The position numbers were made by a program, and so were the translations under genes. The notes beneath the pieces were generated by a model. That model worked only from the letters and a program-made list of their open reading frames with translations, ran no database searches and was not told the DNA's origin. Below, piece after piece: positions 41,352 through 50,369 of a DNA stretch of 64,000 nucleotides. The stretch comes from an uncultured Ruminococcus sp. (GTDB taxonomy: Bacteria > Bacillota > Clostridia > Lachnospirales > Lachnospiraceae). Position 1 is the first letter of the stretch. Each line of letters starts with the position of its first letter. Where the stretch lies: positions 1 to 64,000 of the forward strand of contig UQKK01000019.1 in NCBI GenBank assembly GCA_900541505.1. Reading direction: 5' to 3'.

Positions 41352-42362
41352 ATGGAACAACTTATCATCCCCAAGGGATACCGCTCTCCCCTCACCATCC
41401 GTGAGACGGAAGTGGCAATCAAAGAAATCAAAGACCATTTTGAACGGGCGCTCGCGAAATCACTCCATCTGACCCGTGTTTCCGCGCCTTTATTTGTAAA
41501 ACCGGAATCCGGTATGAATGATAATCTCAACGGTGTGGAACGCCCGGTCGCTTTCGGAATCAAAGAACAGGGCGATGCGTCTGCCGAGGTTGTCCATTCC
41601 CTTGCAAAATGGAAACGTTACGCGCTGAAACACTATGACTTCCACTCCGGCGAAGGGCTTTACACAGATATGACCGCCATCCGCCGCGACGAAGATACCG
41701 ATAACATCCACTCTCTCTATGTGGACCAGTGGGACTGGGAAAAAATCATTTCCAAAGAGGAGCGCAATATGGAGACACTGGAATATACCGTGCGCAAGGT
41801 GTACAGCGCCCTCAAAGATACGGAGGAATATATCTCCAGGCGTTATAACTATATAGAGCCCTGGCTTCCGGATGACATTTTCTTCATCACCTCCCAGGAG
41901 TTGGAAGATATGTTCCCGGACAACACTCCCAAGGAGAGAGAGCACCGTATCGCCAAGGCGAAGGGAGCCGTCTTCATCTCGCAGATTGGCAAGGAACTCG
42001 CTTCCGGCGAAAAGCACGATGGACGCGCCCCGGACTATGATGACTGGGAATTGAACGGTGACATCATTGTCTACTACCCGGTTCTGGATATCGGGCTGGA
42101 GCTCTCCTCCATGGGTATCCGCGTGGACGAAGGCTCTCTTAACAAGCAGCTGAGGCTGGCGGGATGTGAGGACCGCGCTTCCCTGCCCTTCCAGAAGGCG
42201 CTCTTAAACGGTGAACTTCCATACACCGTAGGCGGCGGCATCGGTCAGTCCCGTATCTGTATGTACTACCTGCGCAAAGCCCACATCGGAGAGGTTCACT
42301 CTTCCATCTGGCCGGATGAGATTATGGAGACCGCACTCGATAACGGGATACAGCTTCTGTAA
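41352..42362 (+). CDS. asnA: Aspartate-ammonia ligase AsnA
   Basis: 336 residues, related to class II aminoacyl-tRNA synthetases. Makes asparagine from aspartate, ammonia and ATP. Motifs: VSAPLFVKPESGMNDNLNG, FGIKEQGDASAEVVHSLAKWKR, YTDMTAIRRDE, SLYVDQWDWEK, GGGIGQSRICMYYLRKAHIGE. AAAGGAG lies 10 nt before the ATG. Terminator follows. Confidence 0.97.
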   Translation: MEQLIIPKGYRSPLTIRETEVAIKEIKDHFERALAKSLHLTRVSAPLFVKPESGMNDNLNGVERPVAFGIKEQGDASAEVVHSLAKWKRYALKHYDFHSGEGLYTDMTAIRRDEDTDNIHSLYVDQWDWEKIISKEERNMETLEYTVRKVYSALKDTEEYISRRYNYIEPWLPDDIFFITSQELEDMFPDNTPKEREHRIAKAKGAVFISQIGKELASGEKHDGRAPDYDDWELNGDIIVYYPVLDIGLELSSMGIRVDEGSLNKQLRLAGCEDRASLPFQKALLNGELPYTVGGGIGQSRICMYYLRKAHIGEVHSSIWPDEIMETALDNGIQLL

Positions 42363-42417
42363 AAAGGAGTTGTTTCATACATGCTCGCACCGAAGCGCGG
42401 CTGCGTCCTAAAAAAAC

Positions 42418-42496
42418 ACCCGGAGACTCTGTTTTTCATGACTCGTCAGAGGAGATTCCTCTTGCACGAAAGACAGAGCTCCGGGTTTTCTTTTGT
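42418..42496 (+). terminator. Terminator after asnA
   Basis: ACCCGGAG with CTCCGGGT, extended by CTCTGT with ACAGAG, encloses about 40 nt and is followed by TTTCTTTTG. It ends just before the convergent peptidase gene. Confidence 0.75.
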
Positions 42497-43099
42497 TTAC
42501 AGGATTTCCACCCCGACCGCCTGCATATGCTGCGCGGCGTGCCGTTTTTTCACCAATTCTTTTTCATATCGTACGACTCCGTTATTTTCGTAGGGGTCGT
42601 TAAAGTAATATCCTTCCTCGTCGTAGCCCACCAGCAGCATACAATGCTCATTGGATATCCAGGTGAAGTTATCTCCCGTATCCTCAAGCTTCCACACAGG
42701 ACCTGTGACAGGCTCCCGCATATTGATACACGCCCAGAAGATGACCGGCATACCCTTATCTATGTAAGTCTTTATCAGATATTCCACTGGTTTCTTCGTC
42801 TCATCCACTGCCCTGTAGTCGGAGCCAAACACGTTCTGAAGTGCCCGGCATATGACCGGGGCGTAGCAGCCAAAGGATTCCTCATCATAGGGACTGCCAC
42901 AGAAATACCTGCGCGGGTCGGGTCCGTACAGCTCCCCCGCTCTCTCTGCAAAATCCCGGCACTCCAGATAGTCCCGGATAAATGTATCCACTGTGATATC
43001 GTATCCCAAAAACTGAAGCAGCATGACAGCAGAGACACTCTCACATCCTGTCGGGTATTTTACGCTCTGGTCAATGTAGGGCGCCTTTATCTTAATCAT
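42497..43099 (-). CDS. C39-like papain-fold peptidase
   Basis: About 200 residues from ATG 43099, which overlaps the nhaC stop by 8 nt and has AAGGCGG upstream; the frame is open to 43129. Catalytic Cys in YPTGCESVSAVMLL near the N-terminus, His in NEHCMLLVGYDE, and Asp in YYFNDPYENN near the C-terminus give the C39-type triad. No signal peptide. Similar C39_2 proteins are peptidases or amidases of unknown target. Confidence 0.8.
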   Translation of the reverse strand: MIKIKAPYIDQSVKYPTGCESVSAVMLLQFLGYDITVDTFIRDYLECRDFAERAGELYGPDPRRYFCGSPYDEESFGCYAPVICRALQNVFGSDYRAVDETKKPVEYLIKTYIDKGMPVIFWACINMREPVTGPVWKLEDTGDNFTWISNEHCMLLVGYDEEGYYFNDPYENNGVVRYEKELVKKRHAAQHMQAVGVEIL

Positions 43100-44618
43100 G
43101 TGCCGCCTTATTGGAGCGGGACAGGACAATTTTCATTCCCGTCAGCACCGCGAGCAGGAGTATCAGACTGAGACCGAGAGTTACCCACCATATTTTCACA
43201 ACTCCCGCAATCACATAGCCCACCAGGCAGACACCCGCCACGACTGCCGCGTACTGCATCTGTGTGGAGACGTGATTGATATGGTTGCTCTGCGCACCCG
43301 CTGAGGACATGACCGTTGTGTCCGAAATAGGGGATACATGGTCTCCGCACACCGCGCCTGCCAGAACAGCGGATACCGCAATAATCATCATTTCCATGTT
43401 GGCAGCATCCGAGAACATCGCCACAACGATTGGCACAAGGATGGCAAATGTTCCCCAGGATGTTCCGGTGGAGAAAGACAGAAAGATTGCCACAGCAAAC
43501 ATGATAACCGGAACGAAAACGCTGGCATGCGCGTTATTTCCCACCAGGTCTCCCACAAAATCCGCAATACCCAGAGCATCGCCCACACCTTTCAAGGACC
43601 AGGCAAAAATCAGGATTGCCACTGCCGGAATCATCAGCTTGAACCCTTCCACAAAGCTGTCCATAAAGCCTTTAAATGTGATAACTTTTCTCGGCATGTA
43701 TAAAACGAACATGAAAAGCACTGTCACCATGGTGGCAAAAATCAGGCTTGTCTCAGAATCGCAGTTTGCAAAGGCTGTCACGATATCCGTAGCCCCGCCC
43801 TGGAAACCAGTATAAATCATAGCTCCCACCGCTGATACGATGAGGACCGCCACCGGGAGTACCAAATCCATGACTTTTCCATTCTTAGAGCCGTCCTCTT
43901 CCTCAATCTTCTCAAATTCCTCCGCTCCGCTTGTAAACAAATCACCTTTCGCGGCGTTTTCCTCATGCTTTTTCATCAGACCGAAATCGAACCCGCTGAT
44001 AATGATAAACAGTACCATAGCAATCGTCAAAAGCGCATACAGATTGTAGGGAATCGTGCGCAGGAACAACTGGAATCCTGTGATTCCCGCATCCTCCGGC
44101 ACATAGGAGTTGACAGCTGCCGCCCAGCTCGAAATCGGCGCGATGATACATATCGGAGCTGCCGTGGCATCTATGATATATGCCAGTTTTGCTCTGGATA
44201 CTTTATAGCGGTCTGTCACCGGGCGCATAACCGAGCCCACCGTCAGACAGTTGAAATAATCATCAACAAAAATCAGAATGCCCAATCCTGTGGTCGCCAA
44301 AAGGGCGCTCTTCTTTGTCTTAATCTTTTTGCCCGCCCAGTTGCCGTAAGCCGACGAGCCTCCTGACTTCGCCATAAGCACAATTATCATGCCTAACAGA
44401 ACATCAAAAATCAGGATATTTAGATTCATATTTTCCTTCATGATATCAAAGAAGGCGACAAACGTATTCCACGGGTCAAATCCCGTGTATAACAGCGCTC
44501 CCACAGCAACGCCTACAAAGAGCGAACTGTACACCTCCTTTGTGACAAATGCAAGAATGATTGCGAGAAGCGGCGGCACCAGCGACCACCATGTCCCGAT
44601 AAAAACTGAACCGTCCAT
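43092..44618 (-). CDS. nhaC: Na+/H+ antiporter, NhaC family
   Basis: 508 residues with about 12 membrane helices. ATTGLGILIFVDDYFNCLTVGSVMRPVTDRY and DHVSPISDTTVMSSAGAQSNHI are NhaC hallmarks, the latter near residue 430. The family exchanges Na+ or organic cations for H+, or malate/lactate, so the substrate is not certain. Overlaps the peptidase gene. A regulator-type gene lies upstream on the same strand. Confidence 0.92.
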   Translation of the reverse strand: MDGSVFIGTWWSLVPPLLAIILAFVTKEVYSSLFVGVAVGALLYTGFDPWNTFVAFFDIMKENMNLNILIFDVLLGMIIVLMAKSGGSSAYGNWAGKKIKTKKSALLATTGLGILIFVDDYFNCLTVGSVMRPVTDRYKVSRAKLAYIIDATAAPICIIAPISSWAAAVNSYVPEDAGITGFQLFLRTIPYNLYALLTIAMVLFIIISGFDFGLMKKHEENAAKGDLFTSGAEEFEKIEEEDGSKNGKVMDLVLPVAVLIVSAVGAMIYTGFQGGATDIVTAFANCDSETSLIFATMVTVLFMFVLYMPRKVITFKGFMDSFVEGFKLMIPAVAILIFAWSLKGVGDALGIADFVGDLVGNNAHASVFVPVIMFAVAIFLSFSTGTSWGTFAILVPIVVAMFSDAANMEMMIIAVSAVLAGAVCGDHVSPISDTTVMSSAGAQSNHINHVSTQMQYAAVVAGVCLVGYVIAGVVKIWWVTLGLSLILLLAVLTGMKIVLSRSNKAAHD

Positions 44619-44753
44619 GATTCTACCTTCCTCTCTTCTTTCTCTCTTTTTATCCTTCCTTCAGAAGCCGGACATGCCGTTCATAAATCGGCATTATATA
44701 CATCATAGCGAATCTTCCCGCAAGTTACAATCTTTTTTGCTAATTACTACAAC

Positions 44754-45647
44754 TTATTCATCGATAGCTCCATTTATAATGACTGTGACAACCCCGCAGA
44801 GCATACCGCCAATCACAAAGACAATCCAGCATATCTCCCACATCCGAAACAAAAATCCCATCAAAAGAAACACAATCGTTGCGAAAATCATGATACATCC
44901 GCACCACATTCCAATCAGGCGGTCTTTCCGACTGGCTTCTTTTTGCGGTCTGTTCTCTTTATTATAATTCTCAATATTATATTTGGATTTCTGCATGCCC
45001 GCATAGATGAGGATTCCCGCTCCCACAGCAGCAAACATAAGAACGATGACGTTATAAATCTCTGCCGTGCAAAATGACGGCGCCGGAACCTCCTCGCCGA
45101 TGACCGCAAAGACGCCCCCTGCCAGGATGACACCGATGCCTCCCGTGATAAGAAAGGGAAAACGGCTCTCGAACGCCTCTATCTTTGCTTCCTTATAAAA
45201 AGGACGAATCTGGGGATGCTTTTCTTTAAACTGGCTGTGCTGTATCCCTGTTGCTACGAGCACCAGACCTCCCGCAATAAAGAACAGAAGCGCTGCCAGT
45301 GTGGATATGTACTCCGGCAGACGGAAGGCTTCACATGCCAGATTTCCTACGCCTGCGCAGACTGCCAGTTCAATTCCAAGGATGATTCGCAGGCAAAACT
45401 GATTCATATGCCTGTCATAGCCCGCCGTGTCCTCCTCGGTCTGCTGCTTCGCTTCTCCTCTTAAAAGTGTATCCATAGAACAGGAGAACAGTTCACAGAG
45501 CTGCAGTATCTTTTCCATTTCCGGGTAAGAAGTATTTGCCTCCCACTTCGATACCGTCTGACGCGAGACGCCGAGCTGTTCCGCCAACTGCTCCTGTGTC
45601 ATATTTTTTTCTTTTCTATAGAATTGTAAATTCTCTCCAAAACTCAT
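44754..45647 (-). CDS. Membrane-anchored XRE-family regulator
   Basis: 297 residues. N-terminal HTH_3 domain: LQFYRKEKNMTQEQLAEQLGVSRQTVSKWEANTSYPEMEKI. The rest has about six membrane helices with basic loops. Start 45647 chosen (AGGA upstream); the frame extends to 45731 into the complementary-arm region and is not used. Such proteins often repress nearby genes; the target here is unknown. Confidence 0.88.
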   Translation of the reverse strand: MSFGENLQFYRKEKNMTQEQLAEQLGVSRQTVSKWEANTSYPEMEKILQLCELFSCSMDTLLRGEAKQQTEEDTAGYDRHMNQFCLRIILGIELAVCAGVGNLACEAFRLPEYISTLAALLFFIAGGLVLVATGIQHSQFKEKHPQIRPFYKEAKIEAFESRFPFLITGGIGVILAGGVFAVIGEEVPAPSFCTAEIYNVIVLMFAAVGAGILIYAGMQKSKYNIENYNKENRPQKEASRKDRLIGMWCGCIMIFATIVFLLMGFLFRMWEICWIVFVIGGMLCGVVTVIINGAIDE

Positions 45648-45695
45648 TTTTTCAATCCTGCCTTTCTTAATCCTGTTTTTCCTTCCGATTAACAA

Positions 45696-45747
45696 CATCG
45701 GTGTGCAAGAGCCTATCCGCTTGCCGCACACCGATGCTGCGGATAGG
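45696..45747 (-). promoter_or_regulatory. Interleaved complementary arms between cytX and the XRE gene
   Basis: Four arms in order A (45696-45706, CATCGGTGTGC), B (45712-45720, CCTATCCGC), A' (45726-45736) and B' (45739-45747). A pairs perfectly with A' (11 bp) and B with B' (9 bp), so the two hairpins exclude each other or form a pseudoknot. No T-run follows on either strand. Could be a leader switch for the XRE gene or a protein-bound structure. Confidence 0.5.
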
Positions 45748-45817
45748 TTTCATCCTCTCCGATTATAAGAAAAGCAGGATGTAAACACAAGCAAACTGCG
45801 GTTGCGTTTGGAGAAAA

Positions 45818-46993
45818 TCATGCCGCTTTTTGGTTGCGCACAAGCGCATTTGCCGCAAGGCACAGTAAAATCGTGGCTGCCATGTCGGGCAGTGTGTTGC
45901 CCACAGGGATATCGATGTGCATAAGGAAACGGTAGAGGATAAATCCGATGAGCCATACAATCAGGTTCACCCAGCTTGCGCTTACATCTGACCGGTCCTT
46001 TTTCAAAAGAAACGTATCTGTAATCTGTACCGCTATCATAGGAGCGAACACGGAACCGATGAGATACAGGAAATCCGTGATATCATCCATGGGGAAAAGG
46101 ATTGCCGCTATGGTTCCCACCACAGTCGCCGCAATTCCCACATGGCTTCCTTTGAGCTTCGAGACGATAGATTCACTGGAGACTCCCGCAGAGTAAGCAT
46201 CCAGGAATGTGGTCGTCACTGTCGAGAAAATGATAATCAGAAGTCCCACAATGCCGAGACCTGCCTTCACCATGATGGCGGCAATATCTGCTTCCCCTGT
46301 ATAGATTGCCGCTCCCATGCCGATGATGTACATCCAGCAGCTCACAAGTCCATACACGATAACACTGACCGCTGTCGCTTTCACCGGCTTTTCCGCTTCT
46401 CTCGTATAGTCGCTGATGACAGGCAGCCAGGATAAAGGCATTGCCACAGACAGCTCCACCGCTGCCCCGAATGTCATCCCCTCGCCGCTTATGGAGACTG
46501 CGCCGCCGTCAAAGAAAATAACCTTGCACAGGACTAACGTCAGAATAAATAAGGCTGCCATGGCGATGGTATTGATTTTTCCGAGGTTGGTGACGCCCAC
46601 CGCAATCCAGAGGATGATAAGCGCCCCAATCACAAGGCACCACACCCAGGCTCCGGTCTTGATGACGCCGTTTGCCGCCAGCGCCCCGTCATATATCATG
46701 ATTGCCGTCCAGCCCACGAGCTGCAGCACATTGAGGACAGAAAACAGAAGACCGCCCTTCTGCCCGAAGCTCATCTTCACGGTCTCCATGGCGCTCTTCC
46801 CGGTTCTGGCGCCTATGAGTCCCGCCAGGAACATCATGATACAGCCAATTACATGTCCCAGTACGATTGCCAGAATCCCTTTGCCAAATCCGAGAGACGC
46901 AAAATATGTCCCGGTGAGGATTTCCGCGATAGAGACACCGGCACCGAACCAGATAAGTCCGTTTTCAAATATCGAGGTCTTTCTCTTAGCCAT
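45818..46993 (-). CDS. cytX: NCS1-family permease, probable HMP transporter CytX
   Basis: 391 residues, about 12 helices, cytosine-permease fold: FENGLIWFGAGVSIAEILTGTYFASLG at the N-terminus is typical of CodB/CytX. In Firmicutes the member found within thiamine operons is CytX, importing hydroxymethylpyrimidine (HMP). It starts 3 nt after the thiD stop and is last in the TPP-regulated cluster, which supports HMP rather than cytosine. Assignment is by context. Confidence 0.85.
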   Translation of the reverse strand: MAKRKTSIFENGLIWFGAGVSIAEILTGTYFASLGFGKGILAIVLGHVIGCIMMFLAGLIGARTGKSAMETVKMSFGQKGGLLFSVLNVLQLVGWTAIMIYDGALAANGVIKTGAWVWCLVIGALIILWIAVGVTNLGKINTIAMAALFILTLVLCKVIFFDGGAVSISGEGMTFGAAVELSVAMPLSWLPVISDYTREAEKPVKATAVSVIVYGLVSCWMYIIGMGAAIYTGEADIAAIMVKAGLGIVGLLIIIFSTVTTTFLDAYSAGVSSESIVSKLKGSHVGIAATVVGTIAAILFPMDDITDFLYLIGSVFAPMIAVQITDTFLLKKDRSDVSASWVNLIVWLIGFILYRFLMHIDIPVGNTLPDMAATILLCLAANALVRNQKAA

Positions 46994-46996
46994 AAT

Positions 46997-47821
46997 TTAT
47001 TCCGCCTCCCCTGCTGCTTCTGCTTCTTTGATGTATTCCCCGGTGATGGCGAATCCGTGATGCATAGGACCGCTGCCTTTTCCCAAATCAAGCATGGCAG
47101 ACAACGCTCCGGAAATGTACGCCTTGGCTCTCTCAACCGATTCATCCATGGAAAATCCCTTTGCCAGATTGGAGGCAATGGCGCTGGACAACGTACAGCC
47201 TGTCCCGTGAGTGTTGGGGTTGTCGATACGCTTTCCGTAAAACCAGCGGCAGTCTCCGTCACGGTAGAGCAGGTCATTGGCGTCATTTAACTGGTGCCCG
47301 CCTTTTAAGAGGACAGCACAGTGATAGAGACTGCCAATCTTCTCTGCCGCCTCCGCCATGTCTTCCTCTGTCTTTATGTCCATCCCGGAGAGGACTTCCG
47401 CCTCTGGGATATTGGGCGTCAGAATATCCGCAAGCCCGAACAATTCTTCCTTTAGGACCTGTACCGCATCGTCACTGATAAGTTTCGCGCCGCTGGTCGC
47501 CACCATAACCGGGTCAACCACGATATTGGACGCCTTAAATTCCTTCAATTTTTCCGCAATCGCGCGAATCAGTCTCGCAGAAGATACCATTCCAATCTTC
47601 ACTGCATCCGGACGGATATCCGTAAATACGCAATCTAATTGTTGCTTTAAAAACTCTGGTGTTGCTTCCATAATTCCTGTTACGCCGGTTGTATTCTGCG
47701 CAGTCAGAGCTGTCACCGCACTCATGGCAAACACGCCGTTGGCGGTCATTGTCTTGATATCTGCCTGGATACCGGCGCCTCCGCTGGAATCACTTCCGGC
47801 GATTGTTAATGCTGTTCTCAT
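46997..47821 (-). CDS. thiD: Hydroxymethylpyrimidine/phosphomethylpyrimidine kinase ThiD
   Basis: 274 residues of the ribokinase fold: TIAGSDSSGGAGIQADIKT at the N-terminus, NIPEAEVLSG, LLKGGHQ and HGTGCTLSSAIASNLAKG near the C-terminus. It phosphorylates HMP to HMP-P and HMP-PP for ThiE. Adjacent to cytX (3 nt). Confidence 0.95.
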   Translation of the reverse strand: MRTALTIAGSDSSGGAGIQADIKTMTANGVFAMSAVTALTAQNTTGVTGIMEATPEFLKQQLDCVFTDIRPDAVKIGMVSSARLIRAIAEKLKEFKASNIVVDPVMVATSGAKLISDDAVQVLKEELFGLADILTPNIPEAEVLSGMDIKTEEDMAEAAEKIGSLYHCAVLLKGGHQLNDANDLLYRDGDCRWFYGKRIDNPNTHGTGCTLSSAIASNLAKGFSMDESVERAKAYISGALSAMLDLGKGSGPMHHGFAITGEYIKEAEAAGEAE

Positions 47822-47943
47822 CTTACTTTCCTCTCTTTCCCGGCTCTCAGATGTCGTATTGTTTCTCTATCCGAAGCCTTTTTTCATTACGCATTAATTT
47901 TATATAGCGACAGAAAGTGGTGCCCCCGGTCTGCCGCTTATGA

Positions 47944-48609
47944 TTATGATACATTCTCTGCTCGTTTGCAGAACAGTTCAAAATCTGTAAACTCCGGCAA
48001 ATAAATATCCGCCGTTTTCCAGATTTGCGCGAGATTTTTATCATTTGCCCTGTCATAGACAGCGACCGTCTTAAATCCGGCTCTTTTCGCTGTCTGTATG
48101 GCATGCAGGGCGTCCTCGAAAACCCAGGTGTTTTCAGGCTCTGTATCCATCTTGAGCATCGCTGTCAGATAAATATCAGGCTGAGACTTTCCGCTGCCTA
48201 TCTCCGAGCAGGTGAAGATTCCATCGAAATAAGAGAGCACTTTCAGCCTCTTTAACGCGGCCTGTGCATTTTTCCGGTCCCCGGACGTGGCGATGACCAT
48301 CGGTATCCCGCGCTCTCGAAACTCCTGCAGATATTGCCGCACTCCTTCTTTTAACGGAACCTTCTCCGCGTAAAATTCCTCCACCTGCCGGGCAAGACCT
48401 TCCACCACATCTGTCACACCAAGGGACAGACCATATGTCTCAATCAGGTAGGCGGCTGCCTCCTCCATACTCATGGCAAAAAGGATGCTCCCCAGCCCGT
48501 TCTCCGCCTCGATTCCCAGTTTTTTTAAATACAATTCCCCAAGATTTTCCCAGATTGGCATAGAATTGAGAAGAGTTCCATCCACATCAAATATAACGCC
48601 CTTTATCAT
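47944..48609 (-). CDS. HAD-superfamily phosphatase, beta-phosphoglucomutase-like
   Basis: 221 residues. HAD motif I is FDVDGTLLNS, motif II IATSGD, motif III near GSGKSQPDIYL and motif IV VFEDALHAI. The Asp nucleophile and acid-base Asp are kept. It sits inside the thiamine cluster between thiE and thiD, so it may dephosphorylate thiamine phosphate or a precursor. That role is inferred from position; sequence alone allows a generic sugar-phosphate phosphatase. Confidence 0.85.
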   Translation of the reverse strand: MIKGVIFDVDGTLLNSMPIWENLGELYLKKLGIEAENGLGSILFAMSMEEAAAYLIETYGLSLGVTDVVEGLARQVEEFYAEKVPLKEGVRQYLQEFRERGIPMVIATSGDRKNAQAALKRLKVLSYFDGIFTCSEIGSGKSQPDIYLTAMLKMDTEPENTWVFEDALHAIQTAKRAGFKTVAVYDRANDKNLAQIWKTADIYLPEFTDFELFCKRAENVS

Positions 48610-48715
48610 TGTTTTCCTGCTTTCTGCTTCCGATATACATAAGCTTCAAAGCTGCTTTTGCATATCGTCATTTTCATAAATTAAGCTGCTGTTTACATAC
48701 CACTGTTTTCGTAAA

Positions 48716-49360
48716 CTACTCTGCTTTTACCATCTCTTCTGTCAGCCTGCGAAGCCCTTTGGCGGCCTCTTTCACATCCGGTTTGGCGAAAATCGCGCTG
48801 ATGACCGCGATTCCGCAGATTCCGCTGCCTTTGAGTTCCAGCACGTTTTCCTCACTGATTCCCCCAATGGCGATAACAGGAATATCCACCGCCTCACAGA
48901 TTTCCTTGAGCACCTTGTGGTCCACCTCCACGGCATCTGCCTTGGAGCCTGTGGCAAACACCGCGCCCACGCCCAGATAATCTGCGCCGTGTTCCTGTGC
49001 CTTAAGCGCCTGTTCCACAGTCTGCGCGGACACACCGATAATTTTGTCGTCTCCCAGCTTCGCTCTTACGTCCAGAGCCTCCATGTCACTCTGTCCCACA
49101 TGCACACCGTCAGCCCCGACTTTTGCGGCAATCTCCACATTGTCGTTGATGACAAAGGGAACCTGATGTTTGCGGCAGAGTTCCTTGATTTCTTCCGCTT
49201 CTTTCAGAAACGCCTCCTCATCGAGATTCTTCTCCCGGAGCTGAATGAAGGTCACCCCGCCTTTGATTGCCTCTTCCACCTGCTGATACAATGTCTTGTC
49301 TTTCAGCCATCTTCTGTCCGTCACAGCGTACAAAAGCAGATTTTCTTTAGAGCACTTCAT
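48716..49360 (-). CDS. thiE: Thiamine phosphate synthase ThiE
   Basis: 214 residues, TIM barrel: LYAVTDRRWL, IQLREKNLDEEAFL, FVINDNVEIA, GVHVGQSDM, DYLGVGAVFATGSK and VIAIGGISEENV. Joins HMP-PP with thiazole phosphate. Overlaps the thiM stop by 14 nt. Confidence 0.95.
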   Translation of the reverse strand: MKCSKENLLLYAVTDRRWLKDKTLYQQVEEAIKGGVTFIQLREKNLDEEAFLKEAEEIKELCRKHQVPFVINDNVEIAAKVGADGVHVGQSDMEALDVRAKLGDDKIIGVSAQTVEQALKAQEHGADYLGVGAVFATGSKADAVEVDHKVLKEICEAVDIPVIAIGGISEENVLELKGSGICGIAVISAIFAKPDVKEAAKGLRRLTEEMVKAE

Positions 49361-50168
49361 AGCGCGCCCCCCTTTCCAGTTCTTCTTCCGTCATGTTATA
49401 GACGGCATCGATGATGCGGTTGCGGTATGTGGAATTTCCATCCCCCTCCTGCATCCTCGCAAAGCCAATCTCTCCTGCCAGCCCCATCACGCAGACAGCC
49501 GTTGCCGCCGCTTCCAGTGGACTCTCCGGGTTCGCCACCAGGTATGCCGTCATCATACCGGAAAGCTGACAGCCGGTTCCTGTGATACGTCCCATCTCCG
49601 CACGCCCGTTGCGGATGACATAGCACTTATTCCCATCTGTCACCAAATCAATAGCGCCTGTCACCGCGATGATACAGCCGCACTCCTTAGAAAACGCCTT
49701 CACAAAAGCGACCGCTTCCTGAAGATTTTCCTCCGTCACAGCATCCGCTGTGTCGGCATCCACGCCTTTTGTGGTGCCGCTGCCCTTCGCCAGCGTCTTA
49801 ATCTCGGAAATATTTCCCCGGATTACGCTCAGATGAAGTTCCTTCATCAGCTTAAGCGCTGTATTGGTCCGAAGCGCACTGGCTCCCGCGCCCACCGGGT
49901 CAAGCAGGACAGGATGTCCCAGCTCATTGGCTTTCTTCCCCGCCTTAAACATTCCCTCTATACTGGTCTTGTGCAGGGTTCCGATATTGATATTCAATCC
50001 CCCGCAGATAGATGTGATATCCTCCACATCCTCCGCCTCGTCCGACATAATCGGGCTGCCCCCGCATGCCAGCAGCATATTTGCCACGTCATTGACTGTG
50101 ACGTAGTTCGTGATATTATGCACCAACGGCACTGTTTTCTTCACCTGTTCCATACAGTCTCTCATCAT
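49347..50168 (-). CDS. thiM: Hydroxyethylthiazole kinase ThiM
   Basis: 273 residues: VPLVHNITNYVTVNDVANMLLACGGSPIM, DPVGAGAS, VIRGNISEI and GRITGTGCQLSG. Phosphorylates hydroxyethylthiazole. ATG 50168 follows GGAGAGGATTTAAG; a longer frame up to 50228 would run into the riboswitch terminator and is rejected. First gene behind the TPP riboswitch. Confidence 0.95.
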   Translation of the reverse strand: MMRDCMEQVKKTVPLVHNITNYVTVNDVANMLLACGGSPIMSDEAEDVEDITSICGGLNINIGTLHKTSIEGMFKAGKKANELGHPVLLDPVGAGASALRTNTALKLMKELHLSVIRGNISEIKTLAKGSGTTKGVDADTADAVTEENLQEAVAFVKAFSKECGCIIAVTGAIDLVTDGNKCYVIRNGRAEMGRITGTGCQLSGMMTAYLVANPESPLEAAATAVCVMGLAGEIGFARMQEGDGNSTYRNRIIDAVYNMTEEELERGARYEVL

Positions 50169-50215
50169 CTTAAATCCTCTCCTTTCCCCTATGTGCCTGC
50201 GTTTCCTATACATTG

Positions 50216-50247
50216 AAAAAGCAGGCACACCAAGAAGGTATACCCGC
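50216..50247 (-). terminator. Riboswitch-controlled terminator before thiM
   Basis: Minus strand: GCGGGTATACC pairs (with G-U) with GGTGTGCCTGC, 5-nt loop, then TTTTT. It follows the TPP aptamer by about 20 nt and precedes thiM, forming the expression platform. Confidence 0.85.
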
Positions 50248-50267
50248 CCGTACGCTGCGCATATATT

Positions 50268-50351
50268 CTCCCTTCGTTGGCATTATCCAAATCAGGTTTC
50301 GGGTCTAGGCACTTCAGCCTACTCTCAGCCTGCTTGCGTGCAAGCTCCCCT
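50268..50351 (-). promoter_or_regulatory. TPP riboswitch (THI element)
   Basis: The minus strand carries AGGGGAGC, GCTGAGAG, GACCC, ACCTGATTTGGATAATGCCA and ACGAAGGGAG in the order and spacing of the TPP aptamer. Lies between thiW and thiM; it would stop transcription into thiM-thiE-HAD-thiD-cytX when TPP is high. Confidence 0.95.
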
Positions 50352-50369
50352 TTTGTCTTCAGATTTTCT

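Noticed and set aside
42381..42593. A 70-residue plus-strand frame after asnA with a GGAG-like ribosome site
   Set aside because: It runs through the asnA terminator and into the opposite-strand peptidase gene, with composition unlike a protein.
50169..50228. Longer N-terminus for ThiM
   Set aside because: It would lie across the riboswitch terminator stem; ATG 50168 has the proper ribosome site and family length.
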